Below are positions 6,768-13,300 of a DNA stretch of 13,300 nt, piece by piece. Below the pieces are notes generated by a model that worked only from the letters and a program-made list of their open reading frames with translations, made no database searches and had not been told where the DNA came from. Position 1 is the stretch's first letter, and each line of letters begins with the position of its first letter. The stretch comes from JAFGIT01 sp016929465 [NCBI: Candidatus Coatesbacteria bacterium] (GTDB taxonomy: Bacteria; B130-G9): positions 1 to 13,300 of the forward strand of contig JAFGIT010000303.1 of NCBI GenBank assembly GCA_016929465.1, read 5' to 3'. A program made the translations under genes and the position numbers.

Positions 6768-7133
6768 TTGACAGAAAAACTCTATCCAAGATTCAAGCTT
6801 TGGCTCTCGACTGATGACTCTGAAGGCGCATTCGGTGACGGCAAGTGGAGGCTACTGGAGTCGATTGGGCGCAATGGCTCCCTTAGTGCGGCCGCAACTG
6901 AGCTCGGGATCAGCTATCGCAAGGCCTGGGGAGATATCAGGAAGGCGGAGAGAAGTCTCGGCGTGTCTCTCATCGAAAAGCACAGGGGTGGCAGCGGCGG
7001 CGGCGAGACTCTGCTCACAGAGACCGGCAAAGCCTGGGCGCAGGGCTATTCCAGCCTGCGTTCGGAGGTCGAGAAAACAGTATCAATAGCATTTGAGCGA
7101 CACATAGTCCACTTAGAAAGGAGCAAAGATTGA
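6768..7133 (+). CDS. ModE-type winged-helix DNA-binding protein without a metal-binding domain
   Basis: A 121-residue protein matching the N-terminal DNA-binding domain of ModE. It opens with PRFKLWL, has the helix-turn-helix SLSAAATELGISYRKAW at 38-54, and a Gly-rich wing (RGGSGGGETLL) at 73-83 followed by TETGKAW. Full-length E. coli ModE is about twice as long, with C-terminal TOBE domains that bind molybdate; none is encoded here. Such short proteins usually sit beside molybdate or tungstate transporters and are presumed to regulate them. The start is a TTG at 6768 with only a weak ribosome site; upstream in-frame codons back to the TAG at 6681 offer no ATG, and the family's usual N-terminus begins close to this point. 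The stop overlaps the next gene by 4 nt. How it senses metal is not evident. Confidence 0.86.
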   Translation: MTEKLYPRFKLWLSTDDSEGAFGDGKWRLLESIGRNGSLSAAATELGISYRKAWGDIRKAERSLGVSLIEKHRGGSGGGETLLTETGKAWAQGYSSLRSEVEKTVSIAFERHIVHLERSKD

Positions 7134-8092
7134 ACAAAACACTCGGAATCATCCTTGCGGCTGCACTCATCTGTTCAGTCGCATTCGCAGGAAGCAAGGC
7201 AAAAGACCTGTCAGGAGACCTCGTGATATTCCATGCCGGCAGCCTGTCAGTTCCATTGAAAGAGATCGCAGATGCTTTCATGAAGGAGCATCCAGGCGTG
7301 AAGGTCATCCGTGAGGCTGCCGGCAGCAGGAACTGCGCCCGCAAAATATCCGATCTCAACCGCCCATGCGATGTTATGGCCTCAGCGGACTACACCGTAA
7401 TCGACGCTCTTCTGATCCCCGATCATGCGAGCTGGAACATCAAGTTCGCCGCTAACGAGATGGCGATCGTGTATCACGATGAGTCGCGCCTGGCCGAGAA
7501 GATCAACAATGACAACTGGACGGAGATATTGAGCAACGATGCAGTCAGATTCGGTCGTTCGGACCCTAACGCCGATCCATGCGGCTATCGGGCCGTTTTG
7601 ACGATGAAGCTCGCCGAGAACTACTACAAGAAGCCAGGCCTGGCGGACAAAATGCTTGCGAAGGACAACAAGTACATCCGCCCAAAGGAGACCGACCTTC
7701 TTGCGCTGCTCGAATCGAACACGATCGACTATATATTCCTCTATCGCTCCGTTGCCGAGCAGCACGGGCTTAAATTCATCCTATTGCCAGACGAGGTGAA
7801 CCTCAAGCGGGAGAGCCTCACCCCTCTCTATGAGACGGTTTCAGTTGATATATCTGGCAAAGCGCCCGGCGAGAAGATAACGAAGAAGGGCGCCCCGATG
7901 ATCTATGGAGTCACTATACCGACGAACTCCCCCAACCCGAAGGTCGCGCTCGCATTCCTTGAATTCATGCTCGATAAGGACAAAGGCATGAAGATTATGG
8001 AGAAGAACGGCCAGCCGTCAGTCGTGCCATCTTTCACGACGACCTTCAAGAAGTTGCCGAGGTCACTCAAGAAATTCGCGTCATCACATTAA
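7130..8092 (+). CDS. wtpA: Molybdate/tungstate ABC transporter, periplasmic binding protein (WtpA-like)
   Basis: A 320-residue secreted binding protein. Residues 1-20 form a signal peptide (NKT, hydrophobic core, AFA before Gly21). The mature part carries the motifs of the WtpA/archaeal ModA group: IFHAGSLSVP, REAAGSR, ASADYTVID and SDPNADPCGYR. Asp149 in that last motif and Glu222 in PDEVNL are at the positions that, as I recall for archaeal homologues, coordinate tungstate or molybdate directly in an octahedral site. It would capture the oxyanion and hand it to the permease encoded next. The TTG start at 7130 is well supported by AAAGGAG at 7117-7123 and overlaps the regulator's stop (TTGA). 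The nearby aldehyde oxidoreductase makes tungstate a likely substrate, but molybdate cannot be excluded. Confidence 0.92.
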   Translation: MNKTLGIILAAALICSVAFAGSKAKDLSGDLVIFHAGSLSVPLKEIADAFMKEHPGVKVIREAAGSRNCARKISDLNRPCDVMASADYTVIDALLIPDHASWNIKFAANEMAIVYHDESRLAEKINNDNWTEILSNDAVRFGRSDPNADPCGYRAVLTMKLAENYYKKPGLADKMLAKDNKYIRPKETDLLALLESNTIDYIFLYRSVAEQHGLKFILLPDEVNLKRESLTPLYETVSVDISGKAPGEKITKKGAPMIYGVTIPTNSPNPKVALAFLEFMLDKDKGMKIMEKNGQPSVVPSFTTTFKKLPRSLKKFASSH

Positions 8093-8094
8093 CG

Positions 8095-8120
8095 GCGGTC
8101 TCGAGCCAGTCCGCTTTTTT
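8095..8120 (+). terminator. Possible attenuating terminator between binding protein and permease genes
   Basis: GCGG (8095-8098) can pair with CCGC (8111-8114), extended across a T-T mismatch by CT with AG, and is followed directly by TTTTTT (8115-8120). The stem is short, so termination would be partial at best. It begins just after the wtpA stop codon. Confidence 0.4.
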
Positions 8121-8127
8121 GCCAGCC

Positions 8128-8151
8128 AAGGGCGGCCTTCGCGCCGCCCTT
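8128..8151 (+). other. Strong intercistronic hairpin upstream of the permease gene
   Basis: AAGGGCGGC (8128-8136) and GCCGCCCTT (8143-8151) form a perfect, GC-rich 9-bp stem with a 6-nt loop. No U-tract follows, so it is not a terminator. Placed between the binding-protein and permease genes, such hairpins commonly protect the upstream message from 3' decay, giving more binding protein than permease. A TTG at 8150 lies in its 3' arm, which argues against that codon as the permease start. Confidence 0.6.
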
Positions 8152-8170
8152 GCGACTATACGGGAAAGAT

Positions 8171-8983
8171 ATGGGGCTATCGTACAGAGGCCATAGACCT
8201 CCGCTCTCATGGCTGCATCTGACCTTCATTGCGCTAGGTGGTCTCGTGCTTTTTTTCATTGTTGCGCCTATCCTTGGCATCTACCTCAAATCCACATACG
8301 GCGAGATCGCCGAGGTTGCCAAGGAAGCCGAGGTCAGGGACAGCATCTGGCTTACTCTCTGGGTGTCGATGGCCGCAACGCTCGTATTCTCGATCGCGTG
8401 CGTGCCTTTCTCTTACTTCCTGGCAAGGAAGACCTTTCCATTAAAGGGCATCGTAATGGGCATCATCGATCTGCCCGTGATCGTGCCGCATTCAGTCGCT
8501 GGCATTGCAATCCTAACCGTGGTTTCCAGGGACACACTCATCGGTGACACCTCAGAGTGGCTCGGAATCGACCTGATAGGGACACCGTGGGGCATCGCCG
8601 CGGCGATGGCTTTCGTCAGCGTCCCTTTTTTGATCAGCGCCGCTCGCGATGGCTTCGCTGCGGTCCCTGAGAGGCTGGAGAACGTCGCTCTCGGTCTCGG
8701 TGCTTCTCCTCTCAGAGTCTTCCTCACGATCTCAATGCCTTTAGCATGGCGAGCAATCGCATCGGGACTCATCCTGATGTGGGGCAGGGGAATGAGCGAG
8801 TTCGGGGCTGTTCTGATCATCGCATATCACCCAATGATCGCCCCAGTGCTGATTTACGAGAGGTTCGGCGCATTTGGGCTCAAGTACTCGCGTCCGATCT
8901 CCGTGCTGTTCATGACGGTATGCCTGCTGATGTTCATCGCCCTGAGGCTTCTTGCTAGTGGGAAGAAGAATGCTGAAGGTTGA
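8171..8983 (+). CDS. wtpB: Molybdate/tungstate ABC transporter, permease (WtpB/ModB-like)
   Basis: A 270-residue inner-membrane permease of the binding-protein-dependent ABC type. Hydrophobic segments start at about residues 15-40 and 58-85, with further ones near 95-120, 138-155, 190-215 and 240-262. A cytoplasmic EAA-type loop reads ENVALGLGASPLRVF and continues to an I-x-M-P-L, the coupling contact with the ATPase. It forms the membrane pore through which oxyanion from WtpA passes. The ATG at 8171 is preceded by GGGAAAG; a TTG at 8150 would add seven residues but lies in a strong hairpin. It starts 78 nt after wtpA and its 3' end overlaps the ATPase gene by 14 nt. ModB, WtpB and TupB permeases are hard to separate by sequence; the WtpA-like partner guides the name. 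Confidence 0.9.
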   Translation: MGLSYRGHRPPLSWLHLTFIALGGLVLFFIVAPILGIYLKSTYGEIAEVAKEAEVRDSIWLTLWVSMAATLVFSIACVPFSYFLARKTFPLKGIVMGIIDLPVIVPHSVAGIAILTVVSRDTLIGDTSEWLGIDLIGTPWGIAAAMAFVSVPFLISAARDGFAAVPERLENVALGLGASPLRVFLTISMPLAWRAIASGLILMWGRGMSEFGAVLIIAYHPMIAPVLIYERFGAFGLKYSRPISVLFMTVCLLMFIALRLLASGKKNAEG

Positions 8984-10031
8984 GAGCCTATCCAAGACTC
9001 TCGGCTCATTCTCTATGCGAGAGGTTTCGTTCAGCATCGATAGGGGCGAATACTTTGTGCTGTTAGGTGCTTCGGGCGTCGGGAAGACGGTCCTATTGGA
9101 GGCGATAGCTGGAGTCATCAGACCCGATGCCGGACGGATCTACCTCGACGGTCTGGATATGACGAATCTGAGGCCACAGAACCGGAATATCGGTCTGGTG
9201 TATCAGGACCAGGCCTTGTTCCCTCACCTTTCGGTCAGGCAAAACATCGCTTATGGGCTAAAATGCCACAAGACCCGCCGGTCAGCGCTCAAAGCCGAGG
9301 TAGTCAGGTTGGCTGAGAGCGTGCGGGCATCAGAACTACTCGACCGAGATGTCGATACGCTCTCAGGCGGCGAGGCGCAACGAGTTGCTCTCGCCAGAAC
9401 CATGGCTACAAAGCCCAAGTGCCTCCTTCTGGACGAGCCAATCGCCTCTCTCGACACGAGATCTCGCGGCGACATCCGCTCACTACTGAGAGAGCTGAAT
9501 CGCCAGGGACAGACCATACTGCACGTGACGCACGACTACGAGGAGGCGGTGTCGCTTGCAACGCGCATTGCGATCATGGAGGACGGCCGGATCGTCCAGG
9601 ATGGCTCTCCAGAATCGATCTTCCACAGCCCGAAATCGGAATTCGTGGCCGACTTTGTCGGAATCAAGAACTTCCTGAGGGGCTCTCTTGGTCCGGCAAC
9701 AGAAGGAGAGCAATTGCGAGAATTCATCGGCCCCGACGGGATTAGCATCTGGATTCTTTCGGATGAAGAGGCCGGCCCCGGCTGCCTCATTTTCAGGAGC
9801 GAAGATGTGACCATCTCGATTGAGCAGCCCGTCAGTAGTGCCAAGAATGCTTTCAAGGGAATCATTCTCGACATAATCCCTGCCAAGATCGGAATGGAGG
9901 TATCGGTTCAAATAGGTGTGGAGATATCCGCACTTGTATCCAGGAGCTCCGTATCCTCACTGGACCTTCAAGCCGGGAAGACGGTCTGGGCAAACTTCAA
10001 GGCAAGCGCTGCACGGTTCTTGTGCGCTTGA
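8970..10031 (+). CDS. wtpC: Molybdate/tungstate ABC transporter, ATP-binding protein (WtpC/ModC-like)
   Basis: A 353-residue ATPase that powers uptake on the cytoplasmic face. All catalytic elements are intact: Walker A GASGVGKT (33-40), Q-loop Gln79 in VYQDQALFPHL, signature LSGGE (131-135), Walker B CLLLDEP (151-157), and switch His188 in VTHDYEEA. After about residue 235 an extra region leads to a TOBE-type oxyanion-binding fold (roughly 290-350), which in ModC-like proteins can give feedback inhibition when intracellular metal is high. The ATG at 8970 makes the protein begin MLKVESL, the family norm, and overlaps the permease stop by 14 nt; a TTG at 8952 is less likely. The next gene starts 25 nt after its stop. 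Confidence 0.91.
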   Translation: MLKVESLSKTLGSFSMREVSFSIDRGEYFVLLGASGVGKTVLLEAIAGVIRPDAGRIYLDGLDMTNLRPQNRNIGLVYQDQALFPHLSVRQNIAYGLKCHKTRRSALKAEVVRLAESVRASELLDRDVDTLSGGEAQRVALARTMATKPKCLLLDEPIASLDTRSRGDIRSLLRELNRQGQTILHVTHDYEEAVSLATRIAIMEDGRIVQDGSPESIFHSPKSEFVADFVGIKNFLRGSLGPATEGEQLREFIGPDGISIWILSDEEAGPGCLIFRSEDVTISIEQPVSSAKNAFKGIILDIIPAKIGMEVSVQIGVEISALVSRSSVSSLDLQAGKTVWANFKASAARFLCA

Positions 10032-10056
10032 GCGCAGCGCCGTATATTACTTCGAC

Positions 10057-11196
10057 ATGTTCGGAGTGATTGACTATCCCTCTATGTTAATGCTCGGGTC
10101 CGCCGGCCGTAATGCCGGCAAGACGGAGCTTGCTTGTGCCCTTATTCGGAGATTCTCTATGTCGAATGAGATTGTCGGCATCAAGGTCACCTCCGTGGAT
10201 GAGATGAATGGGAAATGCCCGCGTGGAGGGGCAGGCTGCGGAGTTTGTACTTCTCTCACTGAGCCGTTCTGCATATCCGAGGAGACCGAAGGCCCTCCGG
10301 GGAAGGACACGACTCGCATGCTCAAGGCCGGCGCGTCGCGCGTTCTCTGGCTCAGGTGCCTCAAGACACATCTCAAGCAGGGAGCACAGGCGCTACTTGA
10401 CAGGCTTGGTCCCTGCACGGTCTGCGTCTGCGAGTCCAACAGCCTAAGACACGTTCTTCGACCTGGTATCTTCGTAATAGTCAAAGATAAGAATGCAGGT
10501 GGATTCAAGGCATCCGCGGACGAGGTCCTCGAATTCGCCGATTGTGTTGTGCTCTCGGATGGCAGACAATTCGATCTCGACTTGGGCCGCATCGCCCTGT
10601 CAAATGGGAGATGGGCTCTGAAGGAGTATGCCACCGCCATCATGCTCGCGGGGGGCGATAGCGGCAGAATGGGACGCGACAAATGCATGCTTCCGGTCGG
10701 CGGCTTGCCAATGGTCGAGCGCATCTTTCGACAGATCGCCCCGCATTTCGAGGAGGTGATCATAAGCGCTAATGACCCCGATCGCTTCAAGTTCCTGAAT
10801 TTGCCTGTCATCCCGGATCTCAAGCGCGGCACAGGGCCACTCGGAGGCATACTGTCTTCTCTCCTGACCTCATCATCCGACAAGAATGTCGTCGTCGCGT
10901 GCGACATACCGGACGTGAATCTCCCGCTCTTGCGGCGCCTGCTCGGAATGCTCGATGGTTTCGACGCGGCTATTCCAAGGAGCAATGAGGGATTCCTCGA
11001 GCCTCTATTTGCAGCATATAGCAAGAGCATCATTCCGGCGATGCGTCGGCAGCTGGATGATGGATATCGCAAGATCTCGACGGTTTTCGATCATGCGAAG
11101 ATTGGCTACTTGGACCTTCCAGTAGGTTATGACCTGAAGAATTTGAATACTAAGAGAGATTATGAGGAATACATTGAGCAGCATGATACCTCGTGA
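10057..11196 (+). CDS. Fused molybdopterin-guanine dinucleotide biosynthesis protein (MobB-like + MobA)
   Basis: A 379-residue two-domain protein. Residues 1-190 are MobB-like: a P-loop GSAGRNAGKT (14-23), a conserved Lys in GIKVT, and PGKDTTRMLKAGA (81-93), matching the GKDxxRxxxAGA pattern of MobB. Residues about 192-379 are MobA: LAGGDSGRMGRDK (197-209) for GTP binding, ACDIPD (281-286), EPLFA and NLNTKRDYE near the end. MobA joins GMP to molybdopterin to form the dinucleotide cofactor used by formate dehydrogenases; MobB assists. The first domain also has Cys54, Cys61, Cys64 and Cys72, which E. coli MobB lacks as far as I recall. The start is uncertain because no ribosome site precedes the ATG at 10057; in-frame ATGs at 10084 and 10090 would also keep the P-loop. 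It overlaps moeA by 14 nt. Fusion is clear, the guanine specificity is inferred. Confidence 0.88.
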   Translation: MFGVIDYPSMLMLGSAGRNAGKTELACALIRRFSMSNEIVGIKVTSVDEMNGKCPRGGAGCGVCTSLTEPFCISEETEGPPGKDTTRMLKAGASRVLWLRCLKTHLKQGAQALLDRLGPCTVCVCESNSLRHVLRPGIFVIVKDKNAGGFKASADEVLEFADCVVLSDGRQFDLDLGRIALSNGRWALKEYATAIMLAGGDSGRMGRDKCMLPVGGLPMVERIFRQIAPHFEEVIISANDPDRFKFLNLPVIPDLKRGTGPLGGILSSLLTSSSDKNVVVACDIPDVNLPLLRRLLGMLDGFDAAIPRSNEGFLEPLFAAYSKSIIPAMRRQLDDGYRKISTVFDHAKIGYLDLPVGYDLKNLNTKRDYEEYIEQHDTS

Positions 11197-12358
11197 GGAG
11201 GCATTCTCTATTGTGATGGGCCTTGCATCGCTCCTAAGAACAGAACACATACCTCTCGAGCAGGCACTCGGACGAGTCTTGGCGGAGGATGTCCTGTCCG
11301 ACATCGACATGCCCCCGTTCGACAAGTCTGCCATGGATGGGTATGCGATCAGGCGCGAGGATATTCTTAGGGAGCTCGAGATCACAGAGGTGATCCCGGC
11401 CGGGACCCCTCCGAGCAAGCGCGTGGGTCCGGGTGAGTGCGCCAAGATCATGACAGGGGCGATGATCCCGGAAGGGGCGGACTGCGTCATCATGAGAGAG
11501 TATGTCGAGCTGACCGAGGACGGGAGGGTCAGGTTCACGGGAAATGACACCGCCACAAATATCTGCTATAAGGCCGAAGATACGAGCATAGGCGATGTGG
11601 TCCTGAGACGGGGCGAGCGCATCCTCCCTCAGCAGGTTGCAATACTCGCATCACTCGGATGTATGAATCCTCTGGTCGCAAGGCGCCCCCGCGTGGGTAT
11701 CATGGCTACTGGTGATGAATTGGTCGAGCCCCGCGAGAGGCCCGGAGTTTCGCAGATCAGAAACAGCAACAGCTATCAGCTGCAGGCACAGGCTGCCGCA
11801 GCTGGTGCAATCCCCAAGTATTTCGGCATCGCAGAGGATACCGAGGCTGCAATTGATGCCACCTTGAAGAAAGTCATGGCCGAATCGGATGTGGTTTTGG
11901 TATCGGGTGGGGTATCCGTGGGGGATTATGACCTGGTACCCGCTATCTTGAGGAGAAATGGTGTCGAGATGGAGTTCGAAAGCCTTGCGATCAAGCCCGG
12001 CAAGCCCACGCATTTCGGCCTGGCCGATGGCATCTATTTCTTTGGACTTCCCGGCAATCCAGTATCGACATTCGTGATATTCGAGCTGTTGGTCAAGCCG
12101 TTTCTTCTGAAGCTGATGGGGCACGATTATAGACCGGCAAACATAGTAATGCCGCTCGAACAAGACATAGAGAAGCACAGAACGAAGCGTGAAGCTTGGT
12201 ATCCGGTAGTGTTGACCTCAGATGGCTGCGTCCGACCGATCGAGTATCACGGCTCTGCCCATGCCCGCGCGCTTCCCCAGGCGGACGGCATCATCTGCGT
12301 TCCACGAGGAACAAATAAGCTCGCAAAGGGTGAAATGGTGCATGTGAGGATGATCTAG
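11183..12358 (+). CDS. moeA: Molybdopterin molybdenumtransferase MoeA
   Basis: A 391-residue cytoplasmic enzyme that inserts molybdate (or tungstate) into adenylylated molybdopterin, the last common step of cofactor synthesis. Diagnostic segments are present in order: FDKSAMDGYA (46-55), KIMTGAMIPEGAD (88-100), ATGDEL (175-180), SGGVSVGDYD (241-250), KPGKP (271-275) and GLPGNPVS (288-295), followed by the C-terminal barrel domain. Length is normal for MoeA. The ATG at 11183 gives the family-typical beginning MIPREEAFSIV, overlapping the preceding gene by 14 nt; an in-frame ATG at 11162 has a purine-rich AAGAGAG just upstream and would add seven residues. It is the last clear member of the operon. 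The mogA/moaB partner that makes the adenylylated intermediate is not in this window. In several tungsten-using organisms a dedicated MoeA paralogue handles tungsten; nothing here decides between the metals. Confidence 0.95.
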   Translation: MIPREEAFSIVMGLASLLRTEHIPLEQALGRVLAEDVLSDIDMPPFDKSAMDGYAIRREDILRELEITEVIPAGTPPSKRVGPGECAKIMTGAMIPEGADCVIMREYVELTEDGRVRFTGNDTATNICYKAEDTSIGDVVLRRGERILPQQVAILASLGCMNPLVARRPRVGIMATGDELVEPRERPGVSQIRNSNSYQLQAQAAAAGAIPKYFGIAEDTEAAIDATLKKVMAESDVVLVSGGVSVGDYDLVPAILRRNGVEMEFESLAIKPGKPTHFGLADGIYFFGLPGNPVSTFVIFELLVKPFLLKLMGHDYRPANIVMPLEQDIEKHRTKREAWYPVVLTSDGCVRPIEYHGSAHARALPQADGIICVPRGTNKLAKGEMVHVRMI

Positions 12359-12409
12359 GCGAAAATCAAGGGCAACTCTATCATATTCCGCCGCGAGAAA
12401 TGTCCCCGC

Positions 12410-12438
12410 CTGTCAATTCCCTCCTGTTCTGCTATATT
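12410..12438 (+). promoter_or_regulatory. Possible promoter of the terminal membrane-protein gene
   Basis: CTGTCA (12410-12415, four of six matches to the -35 consensus) and TATATT (12433-12438, five of six) are 17 nt apart. Transcription would start near 12445, about 90 bases before the next start codon. No terminator was recognised after the moeA stop at 12358, so read-through is also possible. Confidence 0.4.
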
Positions 12439-12536
12439 TAGTCTTGAGGCCACATGCGCGATGGAGAGAATTGGGCTAGGGTGGCCCGATATGGAACACA
12501 ATCCTGAGGTAATTCGCAAGCATTGGAGAGAGTCAG

Positions 12537-13277
12537 ATGAAGAAACAACGATGGCATTTAGAGCTAGCTGTTCTACTGGTCCTTCTGTCATTCGTCCTCT
12601 ATGCGATTCATTACGCGATCTTCGAGGACGCCCATCACATTTTCATATATACGCTGGGAGATATCGCATTCATCCCAATCGAGATACTCGTCGTATCCCT
12701 GGTCGTTCATAGCGCCCTTGCGGAAAGGGAAAAACGCTCCAGATTGCAGAAGCTTAACATGGTCATCGGGACTTTCTTCAGCGAAGTTGGTATTCAGCTT
12801 CTCTCCTACCTCGCGGATTACGATCCACATGCCGATGAGATCAGGAAGGACCTTCAAATGAAGGCCAGGCAGACTGGTTCTGACTTCGGCAGTCTAACAA
12901 CTACTCTCGCTTGCTACGAGCACTCGGTCGATATCCACAAGATCGACCTGAAGGTCCTGCGAGAAATGCTGATGAAGAAGCGAGATTTCCTGCTGAGACT
13001 GCTCGAGAATCCGAACATGCTGGAGCACGAGACCTTCACCGACCTCTTGTGGGCTGTCTTCCATCTCGCTGAAGAGCTCAGCTATCGGAAGAACATCGAT
13101 GAACTCCCGATGTCCGACAAGGAGCACCTTGGGGGAGACATCAAGAGAGCTTACAGCGCAGTCACCTGCCAGTGGATTTCATACTTGCGTCACCTCGAGT
13201 CGAGCTATCCGTACCTTTATTCACTTGCCCTGAGGACGAATCCTTTCGACAGGGAGGCTTCAGCGATCGTGAAGTGA
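12537..13277 (+). CDS. Two-helix membrane protein with a helical cytoplasmic domain, function unknown
   Basis: A 246-residue protein that I cannot assign a function. Two hydrophobic helices lie near the N-terminus, residues about 8-29 and 38-62, separated by a short His/Asp-containing loop. After them comes a basic stretch EREKRSRLQKLN, expected on the cytoplasmic side. The remaining 170 residues look mostly helical and soluble, with a segment FFSEVGIQLLSYLADYDP (80-97), many charged residues, and only two cysteines. The ATG at 12537 is preceded by GGAGAG (12525-12530) with a 6-nt spacing. It is separated from moeA by 178 bases with a candidate promoter, so it may be an independent unit rather than part of the cofactor operon. 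The architecture could suit a membrane-anchored sensor or scaffold, but that is speculation. Confidence 0.8.
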   Translation: MKKQRWHLELAVLLVLLSFVLYAIHYAIFEDAHHIFIYTLGDIAFIPIEILVVSLVVHSALAEREKRSRLQKLNMVIGTFFSEVGIQLLSYLADYDPHADEIRKDLQMKARQTGSDFGSLTTTLACYEHSVDIHKIDLKVLREMLMKKRDFLLRLLENPNMLEHETFTDLLWAVFHLAEELSYRKNIDELPMSDKEHLGGDIKRAYSAVTCQWISYLRHLESSYPYLYSLALRTNPFDREASAIVK

Positions 13278-13300
13278 GTTGATTCGGCCTATGAGCATTA

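Noticed and set aside
8150-8170. Earlier TTG start for the permease at 8150
   Set aside because: The codon is part of a stable hairpin arm and has no ribosome site; the ATG at 8171 gives a normal N-terminus.
1-13300. CRISPR arrays, tRNA genes, insertion sequences or phage genes
   Set aside because: No regularly spaced repeats, tRNA-like cloverleaf segments, transposases or integrases were seen on either strand; the genes look like ordinary chromosomal metabolism.

Overview
This window looks like a piece of an anaerobic bacterial chromosome of moderate GC content, devoted to molybdenum/tungsten enzymes and the supply of their metal and cofactor. Bacterial origin is supported by Shine-Dalgarno-led genes with frequent 4-nt overlaps, sigma70-like promoters, and a bacterial-type SECIS hairpin inside the reading frame immediately after an in-frame UGA. 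I cannot name a species. The protein mix (selenocysteine formate dehydrogenase with sulfhydrogenase-like electron-transfer subunits, an aldehyde:ferredoxin oxidoreductase, a WtpA-type binding protein, a MobB-MobA fusion) fits an anaerobic, possibly uncultured or deltaproteobacterium-like lineage.

Region 1 (1-4169, + strand) is a formate operon. It holds the tail of a formate/nitrite channel, an FAD/NAD(P)-binding [2Fe-2S] subunit, a formate dehydrogenase catalytic subunit read through UGA as selenocysteine, and a two-cluster [4Fe-4S] subunit. The three enzyme genes are joined by ATGA overlaps and end at a strong rho-independent terminator. Together they probably carry electrons between formate and a pyridine nucleotide and/or ferredoxin in the cytoplasm.

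Region 2 (4262-6187, - strand) is a single tungsten-type aldehyde:ferredoxin oxidoreductase gene. It has a near-consensus promoter of its own and faces away from region 3. The divergent intergenic stretch 6188-6473 is rich in cis signals: two interleaved 7-bp inverted repeats, a separate 7-bp palindrome, and a matching composite motif (TTGACCTGAG then TGCGGAG) on opposite strands beside the two genes.

Region 3 (6474-12358, + strand) is a metal-uptake and cofactor operon. It encodes a small four-cysteine HTH-like protein, a ModE-type winged-helix protein without a metal-binding domain, a molybdate/tungstate ABC transporter (binding protein, permease, ATPase), a MobB-MobA fusion and MoeA. Metal imported by the transporter would be inserted by MoeA and, where needed, nucleotidylated by the MobA domain, for the formate dehydrogenase and its flanking oxidoreductase.

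Region 4 (12359-13300) has a probable promoter and a gene for an unrecognised two-helix membrane protein with a helical cytoplasmic domain. No tRNA, rRNA, CRISPR array, insertion sequence or integrase was seen, and no stretch longer than about 290 bases lacks a gene.
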